From NCBI GenBank assembly GCA_963754065.1, contig CAVWFH010000020.1, positions 144,127 through 208,126 on the forward strand: 64,000 nt of DNA. The letters run 5' to 3'. This DNA comes from JALORV01 sp963754065. GTDB taxonomy: Bacteria > Pseudomonadota > Gammaproteobacteria > Burkholderiales > Burkholderiaceae_F. The notes under the pieces were generated by a model. The model was not told the origin of the DNA. It saw only the letters and a program-made list of their open reading frames with translations, and did not search any database. Shown here in pieces: positions 17,976 through 26,189 of the stretch; positions within the stretch are counted from its first letter, which is position 1, and each line of letters begins with the position of its first letter. The position numbers and the translations under genes are program-made.

Positions 17976-18701
17976 GTGCACTGACCTTTTGCGTTGCGGA
18001 CTGGGTCTGGTGCACATCGGCATCCGATCTGCGCTGCGCGGGTGGCGTCGAGGCTCGTGACTCCCCTGCGCCCGTGCTTGAACTTCCGCCTGCGGAGCGG
18101 CGTCGCCTCAATCCGCTGACGAGTTTTGCGCTGGCGGCTGGAGAGCGGCTGGTCGGCGGTCGTCCGCATGATCTGCTGAAGACCACGCCGCTGGTGTTCG
18201 GCAGCAGCGACGGCGACGGCACCGTGCTGCTGCGACTGCTGAGCGCATTGCGCGGACATCAGCCGGTCTCACCCACGCAGTTTCACAACTCCGTACATAA
18301 CGCGCCGGCGGGCTACTGGTCGATCGGGCTCGGATCGCAGGCGCCCACGACGGCGCTGGCCGCCGGCGACGACACAGTGGAGGTGGCCCTGGTGGAGGCT
18401 GGACTTCAGGCGGTGATGCGCCGCGGCCCGGTGATCATGCTGGCGACTGGTCAAAGATTTCCACCGGAGCTCGAGCGCGCACGTCCGGATCTTCAGGACT
18501 TCGCCCTGGCTGCGTGGTGCGAGCCCGCGGATCCTGGGGTTGGATGGCGCTGCGTGGTGTCGAAGTGACACGCAACAGCGCCAAACAGACGATCGCTCGC
18601 TGGCGGCCGCGGTGCGTGCGCGCGGCGCGGATGGCCTGGTTGGCAGTCGCGTCGTCCGCCATCTGGCGGCGGTGCTGACGATTACGCAGGTGACGCCCTG
18701 A
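17972..18701 (+). CDS. ketosynthase chain-length-factor-like partner (ApeC type, +1 frameshift near 18535-18566)
   Basis: Partner of the ketosynthase, without catalytic cysteine, with the family segment FHNSVHNAPAGYWSIG and AGDDTVEVALVEAGLQAV. As written the frame stops at 18568 (198 residues). The +1 frame then stays open with plausible C-terminal sequence (TDDRSLAAAVRARGADGLVG) to TGA 18699-18701, giving about 242 residues, close to the length I recall for this family. A GGGG run at 18536-18539 is one possible site. The shifted end also forms a CTGA overlap with the next gene. The exact crossing point cannot be decided here. Confidence 0.75.
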
Positions 18702-19123
18702 CTGCGCTGAGCCGAGAAGCGATCGAGCGCCTGCTGCCGCAGAAGGGAGCAATGTGTCTGATCGATGCCGCGCTTGAAATCACGGATGACGGCATCGTCT
18801 GCACGGCCCATGTCGGATCCACAGGCCACCCGCTCGGCGAGTTGCAGGGCGTGCCGGCGCTGCACAGTGTCGAATACGGTGCCCAGGCGGCAGCACTGCA
18901 CCGCCTCACGCGCAGGCATGAGCAGGGAGCGGTGTCCGGTGGTCTGCTGCTCCAGATCAGAGACCTGCAGGTCTTCGTCGACTACCTTGACCGGGTTGCA
19001 CAGCCATTGCGGATCTCGGCGCACTGCATGATTGCGACTTCCGAATCTGCGCGCTATGTGTTCGAGATACGCGCTGGAGACGTCCTGGTGTCCCGCGGCG
19101 AACTGACGCTGAGACTGACGTGA
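18698..19123 (+). CDS. 3-hydroxyacyl-ACP dehydratase-like protein (ApeP type), probable CTG start
   Basis: A hotdog-fold dehydratase-like protein of about 141 residues. The conserved opening IERLLPQKGAMCLID lies before the first ATG (18752), which would cut it off. No ATG, GTG or TTG occurs in frame between the TGA at 18566 and 18752. CTG at 18698 is preceded by AGGTGA (18688-18693) and overlaps the shifted stop of the chain-length factor, so it is the best start. The segment GVPALHSVEYGAQAAALHRL matches the helix region of this family. It is inferred to work with the other dehydratase and the ketoreductase in chain processing. Confidence 0.75.
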   Translation: MTALSREAIERLLPQKGAMCLIDAALEITDDGIVCTAHVGSTGHPLGELQGVPALHSVEYGAQAAALHRLTRRHEQGAVSGGLLLQIRDLQVFVDYLDRVAQPLRISAHCMIATSESARYVFEIRAGDVLVSRGELTLRLT

Positions 19124-19127
19124 TGCG

Positions 19128-19853
19128 ATGACAATGAGATTTGCTTTGGTGACGGGGGCGAGTGGAGCGATCGGTGCCGCCATCGCGCGCGCGCTGGCTT
19201 CGCAGGGCCTGCATGTGATTGCGCATGCCCATCGCAATGCGGCGTCGGTGGAGCAGCTTTGCGGGCTGATTCGCGACAGCGGCGGGACGGCCGAGGCGAT
19301 CAGCTTCGATGTGACCGATGCGGCGGCGTGCGAGCGAGAGATCGCAAAGGTGATCGAGCGTGCACCGATCCAGGTCCTGGTGAACTGTGCCGGATTCCAC
19401 GACGATGCCCCGCTGGCCGGCATGTCGCAGGAGAAGTGGTCGCGTGTGATCGCCGTGAATCTTGATGGTTTCTACAACGTCACGCGGCCCGTATTGCTGC
19501 CGATGATCCGCAGTCGCAGCGGCCGCATCGTCAACGTGTCGTCGGTCGCAGCTATCCGCGGCAACGCCGGCCAGGTGAACTACGCCGCGGCAAAGGCCGG
19601 ACTGATCGGCGCGACGCGTGCGCTCGCGCTCGAAGTCGCTACCCGTGGCATCACCGTGAACGCGGTCGCGCCGGGAATCATTGTCAGCGACATGACAGCG
19701 GACACGTTCAGTCCCGAACGCATCAGGCAGCTGGTACCGATGGGTCGCGCCGGAGAGCCTGCAGACGTTGCTGCCTGCGTGGCGTTCCTCTGCAGCGACG
19801 CTGCGCGCTATATCACCGGGCAGATCATTGCGATCGACGGCGGCCTGACCTGA
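19128..19853 (+). CDS. 3-oxoacyl-ACP reductase (FabG-like, ApeQ type)
   Basis: Short-chain dehydrogenase/reductase of 241 residues that reduces 3-ketoacyl-ACP with NAD(P)H. The cofactor motif is TGASGAIGAAIA, the NAG motif appears as NCAG, and the catalytic Ser-Tyr-Lys is visible in NVSSVAAIRGNAGQVNYAAAKAG. The C-terminal end YITGQIIAIDGGLT is typical of FabG. ATG at 19128, four bases after the dehydratase stop; a second ATG at 19134 is possible. In most described aryl polyene clusters a second ketosynthase (ApeR) follows here; none is present. Confidence 0.92.
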   Translation: MTMRFALVTGASGAIGAAIARALASQGLHVIAHAHRNAASVEQLCGLIRDSGGTAEAISFDVTDAAACEREIAKVIERAPIQVLVNCAGFHDDAPLAGMSQEKWSRVIAVNLDGFYNVTRPVLLPMIRSRSGRIVNVSSVAAIRGNAGQVNYAAAKAGLIGATRALALEVATRGITVNAVAPGIIVSDMTADTFSPERIRQLVPMGRAGEPADVAACVAFLCSDAARYITGQIIAIDGGLT

Positions 19854-19942
19854 GATGACGTCCCCCACGCTCACTTCGTACGCTGCCCCCCATGGGGGCG
19901 ATAAGTCGGCTTGGGAGCGGCCCGGCGCCGACTGAGGCAACG

Positions 19943-20698
19943 ATGAAGACCGTGCTTGTGATCCCGGCCTACAACGAAGGCGGCACCTTGGGCGGACTGG
20001 TCCAGGCGGTCCTTCGGCTGGAGCCGAGGTTGATCGACGAAGTCATCGTTGTCGACGACGGTTCGTCCGATGATTGCCTCGCCCAGGTAGCTCCCGATGC
20101 CCGCGTCCACCTTTTACGACACGCACGAAATGAAGGCAAAGCGCGAGCGCTGATCGACGGGATGCAACTGGGCCTTGCCCACGGCGCAGAGCGAGTCCTG
20201 ACGATGGATGGCGACGGCCAGCACCGTCCCGAGGACATCGCGCGCCTGATCGAAGCGGCGGACTCCCACTCACAGACCATCATCGTCGGTGCCCGCCTGG
20301 CGGACCGGGAAAGCATTCCGAGTGCGCGCTACCGCGCCAACCGGTTCGCCAACTTCTGGGTTGCATGGGCATCGGGGTATCGGGTGACAGACAGCCAGTC
20401 AGGCTTTCGCCTCTATCCGGCCACCATCCTGCGAGCCGTGCTGCCGAAGCTCGCGTCCCGGTATCCGGTCACTCCCGGCAGCCGCCGAAAGGGATTCGTG
20501 CTGGAAAGCGAGTTGCTGATCGAGTGTGGGCGACTTGGCTGCGGGACATTGGCGGTCCGCATTCCGGCCCTTTACGGCACGGCCCGCGCCAGTCACTTCC
20601 GGCCGGTGGCCGACATCACGCAGATCGTCATCATGGTGGCCGGGCACCTGTTGCGCAGCGGACTCTATCCGCGGGGCTTGTGGCAGAGCCTTAAGTAG
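19943..20698 (+). CDS. family 2 glycosyltransferase at the end of the pigment cluster
   Basis: GT-A fold glycosyltransferase of 251 residues resembling dolichol-phosphate-sugar transferases. Seen: VIPAYNEGGTLGGL, the DXD region MDGDGQHRPEDI, VDDGSSDD and the acceptor-side motif DSQSGFRLYP. Only weakly hydrophobic C-terminal segments follow. It starts 89 bases after the ketoreductase on the same strand. Xanthomonadin and aryl polyene clusters include glycosyltransferases that decorate the lipid head group, so it is likely part of the same unit. Substrates cannot be read from sequence. Confidence 0.85.
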   Translation: MKTVLVIPAYNEGGTLGGLVQAVLRLEPRLIDEVIVVDDGSSDDCLAQVAPDARVHLLRHARNEGKARALIDGMQLGLAHGAERVLTMDGDGQHRPEDIARLIEAADSHSQTIIVGARLADRESIPSARYRANRFANFWVAWASGYRVTDSQSGFRLYPATILRAVLPKLASRYPVTPGSRRKGFVLESELLIECGRLGCGTLAVRIPALYGTARASHFRPVADITQIVIMVAGHLLRSGLYPRGLWQSLK

Positions 20699-20773
20699 CA
20701 GGGCCAACCCGGGGCTGCTTGCCGGTCGGTTCGCTCAGGCGATTGCGTTGTCCGGCGAAGGCTGCAGCGGTCG

Positions 20774-21079
20774 TCAGGCCAACCGTGCCAGCGCGCGTGC
20801 CATGCGCTGAATCCGGCGGTCCTTGCTTTCCTTCCCGTCGAGCGTGAACTCCGGATGCTCGATCGCGCAGGCCAGCAGTTCGAAAAAGGACTTGTCGAGG
20901 GCCTTGCGACTGGCGGAAAGCTGCTGGGCGATCGGCTCGCAGTCTTCGCCCGACTCGATCATGCGCTGGATGCCGCGCAACTGCCCTTCGACGCGCTTCA
21001 GCCGCAGAATGAGTTCGCGACGAGCCCGCGCGGCATCGTCTTCGAGCGTGGTCTTCATGGTCGACTTACGCGTTGACAA
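20774..21079 (-). CDS. CsoR/RcnR/CstR-family (DUF156) transcriptional repressor
   Basis: All-helical sensor of 101 residues with the family core LKRVEGQLRGIQRMIESGEDC. Two cysteines are present, Cys47 and Cys71. The residue 25 after Cys47, normally the His of copper sensors, is Ala72, so the classic Cys-His-Cys copper site is absent; a thiol/sulfur-type sensor is a reasonable inference. The TTG at 21079 has GGAGG six bases upstream and overlaps the DUF2892 gene; the ATG at 21058 (94 residues) is an alternative without Shine-Dalgarno. It is the last gene of the leftward pump operon, suggesting autoregulation through the palindrome at 26023-26038. Confidence 0.85.
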   Translation of the reverse strand: MSTRKSTMKTTLEDDAARARRELILRLKRVEGQLRGIQRMIESGEDCEPIAQQLSASRKALDKSFFELLACAIEHPEFTLDGKESKDRRIQRMARALARLA

Positions 21080-21287
21080 GTCTGGCCTCCGGGACGCCCA
21101 CCTTCTTCAGTATCCAGCCGAGCGGGCAGAAGTTGGTGAAGCCGTATTGAAACAGATTTGCGCCCACAAATGCAGTAAAGGCGAGCCACAACTGCGATAC
21201 GAAGAGCGGACTGGCTGGTGCGCCGAGCGCAAGCGAAAGCAGGATGAAGGTCCCCGCGAAGATGTGAACCCAGCGATCAACGGTCAT
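21066..21287 (-). CDS. DUF2892-like small membrane protein (FCPL motif)
   Basis: A 73-residue inner-membrane protein with two hydrophobic helices (VHIFAGTFILLSLAL and LWLAFTAFVGANLFQYGFT) followed by FCPLGWILKKVGV. One-cysteine DUF2892/YgaP-type transmembrane domains are often tied to rhodanese and sulfur genes. The ATG follows GAGGAGG at ideal spacing. It lies between the RND pump and the repressor on the leftward operon. Its biochemical role is unknown; a link to sulfur handling is inferred from family and location. Confidence 0.8.
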   Translation of the reverse strand: MTVDRWVHIFAGTFILLSLALGAPASPLFVSQLWLAFTAFVGANLFQYGFTNFCPLGWILKKVGVPEARLVNA

Positions 21288-21297
21288 GTAGGCCTCC

Positions 21298-24200
21298 TCA
21301 AGTAGTGGCAGTGGCGGGATCAGGTGTGTGTGGAACCGGGGCCGCCTTAGGTTTGCGGTAATTGACGGCGTAGTACAGGACGGGAATCAGCACCAGCGTG
21401 AGTGCGGTCGAAACGAAGATGCCGAACAGCAGCGAGATGGCCAGTCCGTTGAAAATCGGATCGTCCAGGATGAACACGGCGCCGAGCATCGCGGCCACGG
21501 CCGTCAGCACGATCGGCTTGGCACGGGTGGCGGCGGCCTCGATCGTGGCCTGCTCGAAGTCGATGCCGTCGGCGAGCCGCTGATGGATGAAATCCACCAG
21601 CAGGATCGAGTTGCGCACGATGATCCCGGCCAGCGCGATCATCCCGATCATCGACGTCGCGGTGAACTGCGCGCCGAGCAGCGCATGACCCGGTAGCACG
21701 CCGATGATGGTCAGCGGAATTGGCGCCATGATGACGAGTGGCGTCAGGTAGGAGTGGAACTGCGCGACGACTAGCAGGTAGATCAGTACCAGCCCGACGG
21801 CATAGGCAATGCCCATGTCGCGGAACGTCTCGTAGGTGATCTGCCATTCGCCGTCCCACTTGAGCGCGAATGACGCATAGCGATCCTCGGGCGCCGTGAT
21901 CCAGCGTTCTGTCAGTGGCAGTCCGCCCGGCGCCGCGATCTTTGCGAGGCCCTCGCGCATTGTGAACATGCCATAGAGCGGCGAGTCGGTCTTGCCTGCA
22001 CCTCCCGCCACATCTCCGGTGACATAGACGACCGGCTGCAGATCCTTGCGATGGAACACGTGCTCGCGCGGCAGGGTCGTCGGCCGGACCAGTTCGGACA
22101 GCGGGATCTCATAGGGTAGGCCAGTCTGCTCGTCGCGAACCGTGTCCGGGCCACGGACCTTGAGCTTCAGCAGCGCCTCCATGGAACCTTTGGACGCATC
22201 GGCCAGCCCGATGCGCACCGGTACCGCGTACTTGCTCGATCCGTCGTGCAGCGGCGTGACGTCTTCGCCCGCGAGCGCCATGCGCGCGATGCGCGCCACC
22301 TCGACCGCCGGGATTCCATACTGGGCCGCCTTGGCCGTGTCCACTCGCAGCACGACGCGTTCGGCGGGGTCGAGAACCGTGTCGTCGATCGCGGTGATGT
22401 CGGGCGTCTTCTCGAACACGCCGCGCACCTGCTTGGCGAGCTTCATCTGCGCGTCGATGTCGGGGCCGTAGATCTCCGCGACGATCGGCGACAGCACAGG
22501 TGGTCCTGGCGGCACCTCGACCACCTTGAGGTCAGCCCCATGACGCCGGGCGATCGCTTCGAGCGCCGGACGCACGGCCTGGGCGATCTCGTGGCTCTTG
22601 CGGTCGCGCCGGTGCTTGTCGATGAGGTTGACCTGGAGGTCCCCGACCTCGCCGCCGCTGCGCAGGTAGTACTGCCGAACCAGTCCGTTGAAGTTGATCG
22701 GCGCCGCCAGCCCCGCATAGGCCTGGTAGTCGAGCACTTCGGGCACCTTGGCGACTTCCACAGCCAGGTCGCGCAGCAACGCCGCGGTCGCTTCGACCGG
22801 GGTTCCCGTGGGCATGTCGACGACGATCTGGAACTCCGACTTGTTGTCGAACGGCAGCATCTTCAGCACGACGAGATTCAGCGGCACCAGCAGCACTGAT
22901 AGTGCGATCGCTGCGGCGATCCCGAATCCGAGCCAGCGACGGTGTCCGCGGCCGGCATCGCCGCGCAGGAACGGCCGCATCACGCGTTCGAAGAAGGCGG
23001 CGAGTCGTGCGCCCAGTTTGTCGCCACCCGTGGGCGCGCCGTGGGCTGCAGGTAGCAGGCGCAATGCCATCCAGGGCGTGATCACGAACGCAATCGCCAG
23101 CGACAGCAGCATGCCCAGGGACGAGTTGATCGGGATCGGCGCCATGTACGGTCCCATCAGACCGGAGACGAAGGCCATCGGCAGCAGCGCAGCGATCACG
23201 GTGAAGGTGGCGAGGATCGTCGGGCCGCCGACCTCGTCAACGGCACGCGGGATGACCTGCGAAAGCGGCAGGTGATCGATCAACGAACGGCGGTGGATGT
23301 TCTCCACGACGACGATGGCATCGTCAACGAGGATGCCTATCGAAAAGATCAGTGCAAAGAGCGACACGCGATTGAGCGTGAATCCCCAGGCCCATGAGGC
23401 AAAGAGAGTGCTCGCCAGCGTCAGCACCACGGCGGCGCCGACGATGATTGCTTCTCGTCGGCCGAGCGTGGCCCACACCAGCGCCACCACCGACAGTGTG
23501 GCGAAGATCAGTTTCTTGATGAGCTGATTGGCCTTGTCACTGGCAGTTGCGCCGTAGTTGCGAGTCTCCGCAACGACCACGTCGGCGGGAATCAATTGCC
23601 CCTTCAGCCGGGCGACGCGCTCCATCACGGCGTCCGCGACCGTGGCCGCGTTTTCGCCGGGCTTCTTGGATACCTGAATCGTGACTGCTGGCCATTCGAA
23701 GAATTCGCGCGCGGTGCCGGTCGCGCCGGCGGCGGCGGGCGCGCCGTGCCACACATACAGGCTGGGCGTATCGGGGCCGTCGGTCACGCCGGCCACGTCG
23801 GCCAGCAGGATCGGGCGACGTTCGCGAGTCGGTCCGGCGAGGCCGACCACGAGCTGGCCGACGTCGGCCGCGCTGCGAAGGAACTGTCCTGTGCGCACCT
23901 CCACGGTCCGGTTGCCCGAGATCAATTGGCCGGACGGCAGCGACGAATTGGTGGCGCGCAGCGCGCGCTCGATGTCGGTGACGGTGACATGGTGGGCATT
24001 CATGCGCTCGGGGTCGAGCGTCACCCGCACAACGTTGCCGGGGCCGCCGAGGGTGGACACTTCGCGCGTGCCCCGCACGCGCTTTAGCTCGATCTCGAGC
24101 TCGTGCGCGACGCGCTGCAGGTCGCCGGCGGTGCCGTCCGCGCGCTGCGAATGCAGCGTCAGCGTGACGATCGGTACGTCGTCGATGCCTTTGGGCTTGA

Positions 24201-24618
24201 CCACGGGTTCGAGCGCACCGAGATGGGTCGGCAGCCAGTCGCGGTTCGACATCAGGGTGTCGTACAGCTTGACGAGCGAGTCGATGCGCGGCTGACCGAC
24301 CTTGTACTGCACCGTCAGCACCGCCATGCCCGGCTGCGTGACCGAGAAGATGTGCTCGATGCCGGTGATCTGCGAGAGCACCTGCTCGGCCGGCACCGTC
24401 ACCATGTTGTGCACGTCGTCGCTCGAGGCGCCGGGGAACGGGATGATGACGTTCGCCATCGTCACGTTGATCTGCGGCTCTTCTTCCTTCGGCGTCACCA
24501 TCACGGCAAACGCGCCCAGCAGTAGCAGCACAAGCGCGATCAACGGAGTCAGCTGGGACTGCAGGAAGCTCCGTGCTATGCGGCCGGAGATGCCGAGCGA
24601 TGGACCGGCGTCGTTCAT
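21298..24618 (-). CDS. RND-family efflux permease
   Basis: Inner-membrane proton-driven RND transporter of 1106 residues, somewhat longer than AcrB. The N-terminus FLQSQLTPLIALVLLLLGAF is the first transmembrane helix and the TM4 proton-relay segment reads SIGILVDDAIVVVENIH, the two-Asp form of HAE1-type pumps, not the form of CusA metal pumps. Two large periplasmic loops and duplicated transmembrane blocks are intact. The gene starts 10 bases after the adaptor stop. No outer-membrane channel gene accompanies it. Substrate unknown; the repressor and DUF2892 neighbours suggest a sulfur-related toxicant. Confidence 0.93.
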   Translation of the reverse strand: MNDAGPSLGISGRIARSFLQSQLTPLIALVLLLLGAFAVMVTPKEEEPQINVTMANVIIPFPGASSDDVHNMVTVPAEQVLSQITGIEHIFSVTQPGMAVLTVQYKVGQPRIDSLVKLYDTLMSNRDWLPTHLGALEPVVKPKGIDDVPIVTLTLHSQRADGTAGDLQRVAHELEIELKRVRGTREVSTLGGPGNVVRVTLDPERMNAHHVTVTDIERALRATNSSLPSGQLISGNRTVEVRTGQFLRSAADVGQLVVGLAGPTRERRPILLADVAGVTDGPDTPSLYVWHGAPAAAGATGTAREFFEWPAVTIQVSKKPGENAATVADAVMERVARLKGQLIPADVVVAETRNYGATASDKANQLIKKLIFATLSVVALVWATLGRREAIIVGAAVVLTLASTLFASWAWGFTLNRVSLFALIFSIGILVDDAIVVVENIHRRSLIDHLPLSQVIPRAVDEVGGPTILATFTVIAALLPMAFVSGLMGPYMAPIPINSSLGMLLSLAIAFVITPWMALRLLPAAHGAPTGGDKLGARLAAFFERVMRPFLRGDAGRGHRRWLGFGIAAAIALSVLLVPLNLVVLKMLPFDNKSEFQIVVDMPTGTPVEATAALLRDLAVEVAKVPEVLDYQAYAGLAAPINFNGLVRQYYLRSGGEVGDLQVNLIDKHRRDRKSHEIAQAVRPALEAIARRHGADLKVVEVPPGPPVLSPIVAEIYGPDIDAQMKLAKQVRGVFEKTPDITAIDDTVLDPAERVVLRVDTAKAAQYGIPAVEVARIARMALAGEDVTPLHDGSSKYAVPVRIGLADASKGSMEALLKLKVRGPDTVRDEQTGLPYEIPLSELVRPTTLPREHVFHRKDLQPVVYVTGDVAGGAGKTDSPLYGMFTMREGLAKIAAPGGLPLTERWITAPEDRYASFALKWDGEWQITYETFRDMGIAYAVGLVLIYLLVVAQFHSYLTPLVIMAPIPLTIIGVLPGHALLGAQFTATSMIGMIALAGIIVRNSILLVDFIHQRLADGIDFEQATIEAAATRAKPIVLTAVAAMLGAVFILDDPIFNGLAISLLFGIFVSTALTLVLIPVLYYAVNYRKPKAAPVPHTPDPATATT

Positions 24619-24628
24619 GGCGCCGAAC

Positions 24629-25702
24629 TCAGCGAGCCGCGAGCGGATTCAGGAGGACGCGCTCGCCATCGCCCAGACCGGCAAGCACTTCGATGCCGCC
24701 GTCGGCGACGGTGTTGCCGACGCGAATCTGCCGGAGCTGCGGCCGCCCATCCGCCGCGACGACGTTGACTGCGGTGAGCTCGCCGCGCCGGATCAGTGCC
24801 GACTGCGGCAGCACCAGCTTGCGTGTGCGTCCGACCGGTACGAGGATCTTTGCGGCGGCGCCCGGCGTGACGCCCGGTGTGTCGCCTACGGGCAGATCGG
24901 CGCGAATCTGTGTGGATAACAGCCTGGCATCCGTCGCCGGAAGGATCGTCACCCGAGTGGCGCTGATCGTGCGCCCGAGTTGCGGCAACTCGATGGTTGC
25001 CCGGGTGGCGCCCGCCGTCTTCGGCAGCACGAACTGAGGCAAGTTGCCGACGGCACGCAAGGCGGCGGGGTCGTGCACCGCGACGACTCCGCGACCGGGG
25101 GCCGCGACTTCGCCCGGCTCCATCAGTCGGCGCGTGACCACGCCATCGATCGGGGACTTGAGTTCTGCATGACTGCGCGCGGTATCGGCCTGCGTGTTGC
25201 CTGCCCGGGCGGCGTCGGCGGCGGCCTGCGCCGCCTTGAGATTCGATTCGGCCTGGTCGAGCGCGGCTCGACTGACGAAGTTCTTCTCGAGCAGGCTCTG
25301 TGTCCGCTCGAGGTTCAGTCGGGCCTGCGTGAGCTGGGCGTCAGCCTGGGCGACGTTGGCCCGTCCGGCGGCCACTTGTGCATCGGTGTCGCGCGTGTCG
25401 ATACGGGCCAGCACCTGGCCCTTCTTCACCCGGTCGCCGGCGTCGACCAGGATCAGCGTTACGGTCCCCGACAACTGGGAAGCGACGATTGCTTGCCGCA
25501 CTGCCTCGATCACCGCGTCGGCCGCGTAGACCTCGTCCACGTCCCTCATGCGGACCTCGACGGTCGCCGCAGGCGTCGCCGCCGGCGTCCCGTTATCGGC
25601 CAGCACGGTGCTGCCGCTCAACGCCAGCATCAATGCCAATGCAGACCGACCGGCCCGGCGGCGGGAAAGTTCAGGACCAACGGGGAGATGAACGCGATGC
25701 AT
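24629..25702 (-). CDS. RND efflux periplasmic adaptor subunit
   Basis: Membrane-fusion protein of 357 residues linking the RND pump to an outer-membrane channel. A signal region (RSALALMLALSGSTVLADN) is followed by the lipoyl half-motif (SGTVTLILVDAGDRVKKG), a long coiled-coil hairpin rich in Ala/Gln/Leu, the second lipoyl half (SPIDGVVTRRLMEPGEVA) and beta-barrel domains. The ATG at 25702 is preferred; an in-frame TTG at 25717 would add five residues. Same operon as the pump and both DUF2892 proteins. Confidence 0.9.
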   Translation of the reverse strand: MHRVHLPVGPELSRRRAGRSALALMLALSGSTVLADNGTPAATPAATVEVRMRDVDEVYAADAVIEAVRQAIVASQLSGTVTLILVDAGDRVKKGQVLARIDTRDTDAQVAAGRANVAQADAQLTQARLNLERTQSLLEKNFVSRAALDQAESNLKAAQAAADAARAGNTQADTARSHAELKSPIDGVVTRRLMEPGEVAAPGRGVVAVHDPAALRAVGNLPQFVLPKTAGATRATIELPQLGRTISATRVTILPATDARLLSTQIRADLPVGDTPGVTPGAAAKILVPVGRTRKLVLPQSALIRRGELTAVNVVAADGRPQLRQIRVGNTVADGGIEVLAGLGDGERVLLNPLAAR

Positions 25703-25724
25703 GGCGGCTGACAGCAATCGCGGC

Positions 25725-25913
25725 CTACTTGGTGCGGCAGGTGTTGATGCCGAAGATGGAATAGGTGGGGCAGGTGCGGATCAGGCCCGTCAGCAACGGG
25801 ACAACGCCGATATAGCCCCAGACGCCGATCGTGCCGGTGGCGGCAAGGGCGATCAGCGCGATTCCGCCGACGATGCGAAGGGTGCGATCCAGATTTCCGA
25901 CGTTGGCAGTCAT
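25725..25913 (-). CDS. DUF2892 (YgaP-like) small membrane protein, two-cysteine type
   Basis: First gene of the leftward operon, 62 residues. It reads NVGNLDRTLRIVGGIALIAL, a second hydrophobic helix, then CPTYSIFGINTC, the standard two-cysteine end of the DUF2892 domain found alone or fused to rhodanese in YgaP. The two cysteines could hold or relay sulfane sulfur, which is inference from family context. It differs from the second small membrane protein of the operon (21066-21287), which has one cysteine. The leader upstream is about 100 bases from the operator. Confidence 0.88.
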   Translation of the reverse strand: MTANVGNLDRTLRIVGGIALIALAATGTIGVWGYIGVVPLLTGLIRTCPTYSIFGINTCRTK

Positions 25914-26014
25914 TTTTTGGCCTCAGGTGAGAAGTGAGTGGTTGGATGGCCCCGTTCCGGACAGGTGACTCCGGAAAGGGCCTCCGGGATCACTTTGACC
26001 GAGCAGTCTAGCGT

Positions 26015-26038
26015 ATTATGCCATACCCCCTAGGGTAT
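26015..26038 (-). promoter_or_regulatory. leftward promoter with CsoR/CstR-type operator ATACCC-CCTA-GGGTAT
   Basis: ATACCCCCTAGGGTAT at 26023-26038 is an inverted repeat with perfect six-base arms and a CCTA centre, the form of operators bound by CsoR-family repressors (G/C tract within ATAC...GTAT). On the minus strand a -10-like CATAAT (26015-26020) lies immediately downstream, so the palindrome fills the -35/-10 spacer and would block polymerase. The -35 match is poor. The likely ligand protein is the DUF156 repressor encoded at the end of this operon. Confidence 0.7.
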
Positions 26039-26189
26039 ATTGCAGTGACTTGACCCATCTCAAGGGGTCGGACCCGAATCGCGGCAAACTGGGTTGGGTT
26101 GATGGGGTTCCAGGACGGCTGGTGCCGGCTCTGGAGGTTGGCTTTCAGTGTCCGCCTCTGCTTGTTGCGGAGGCGTGGTGCGGTGCGGC

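Noticed and set aside
21298..24618. CusA-type heavy-metal RND pump, suggested by the CsoR-family repressor nearby
   Set aside because: The TM4 motif is the two-Asp HAE1 form, and no methionine-rich metal pathway or CusF/CusC partner is visible.
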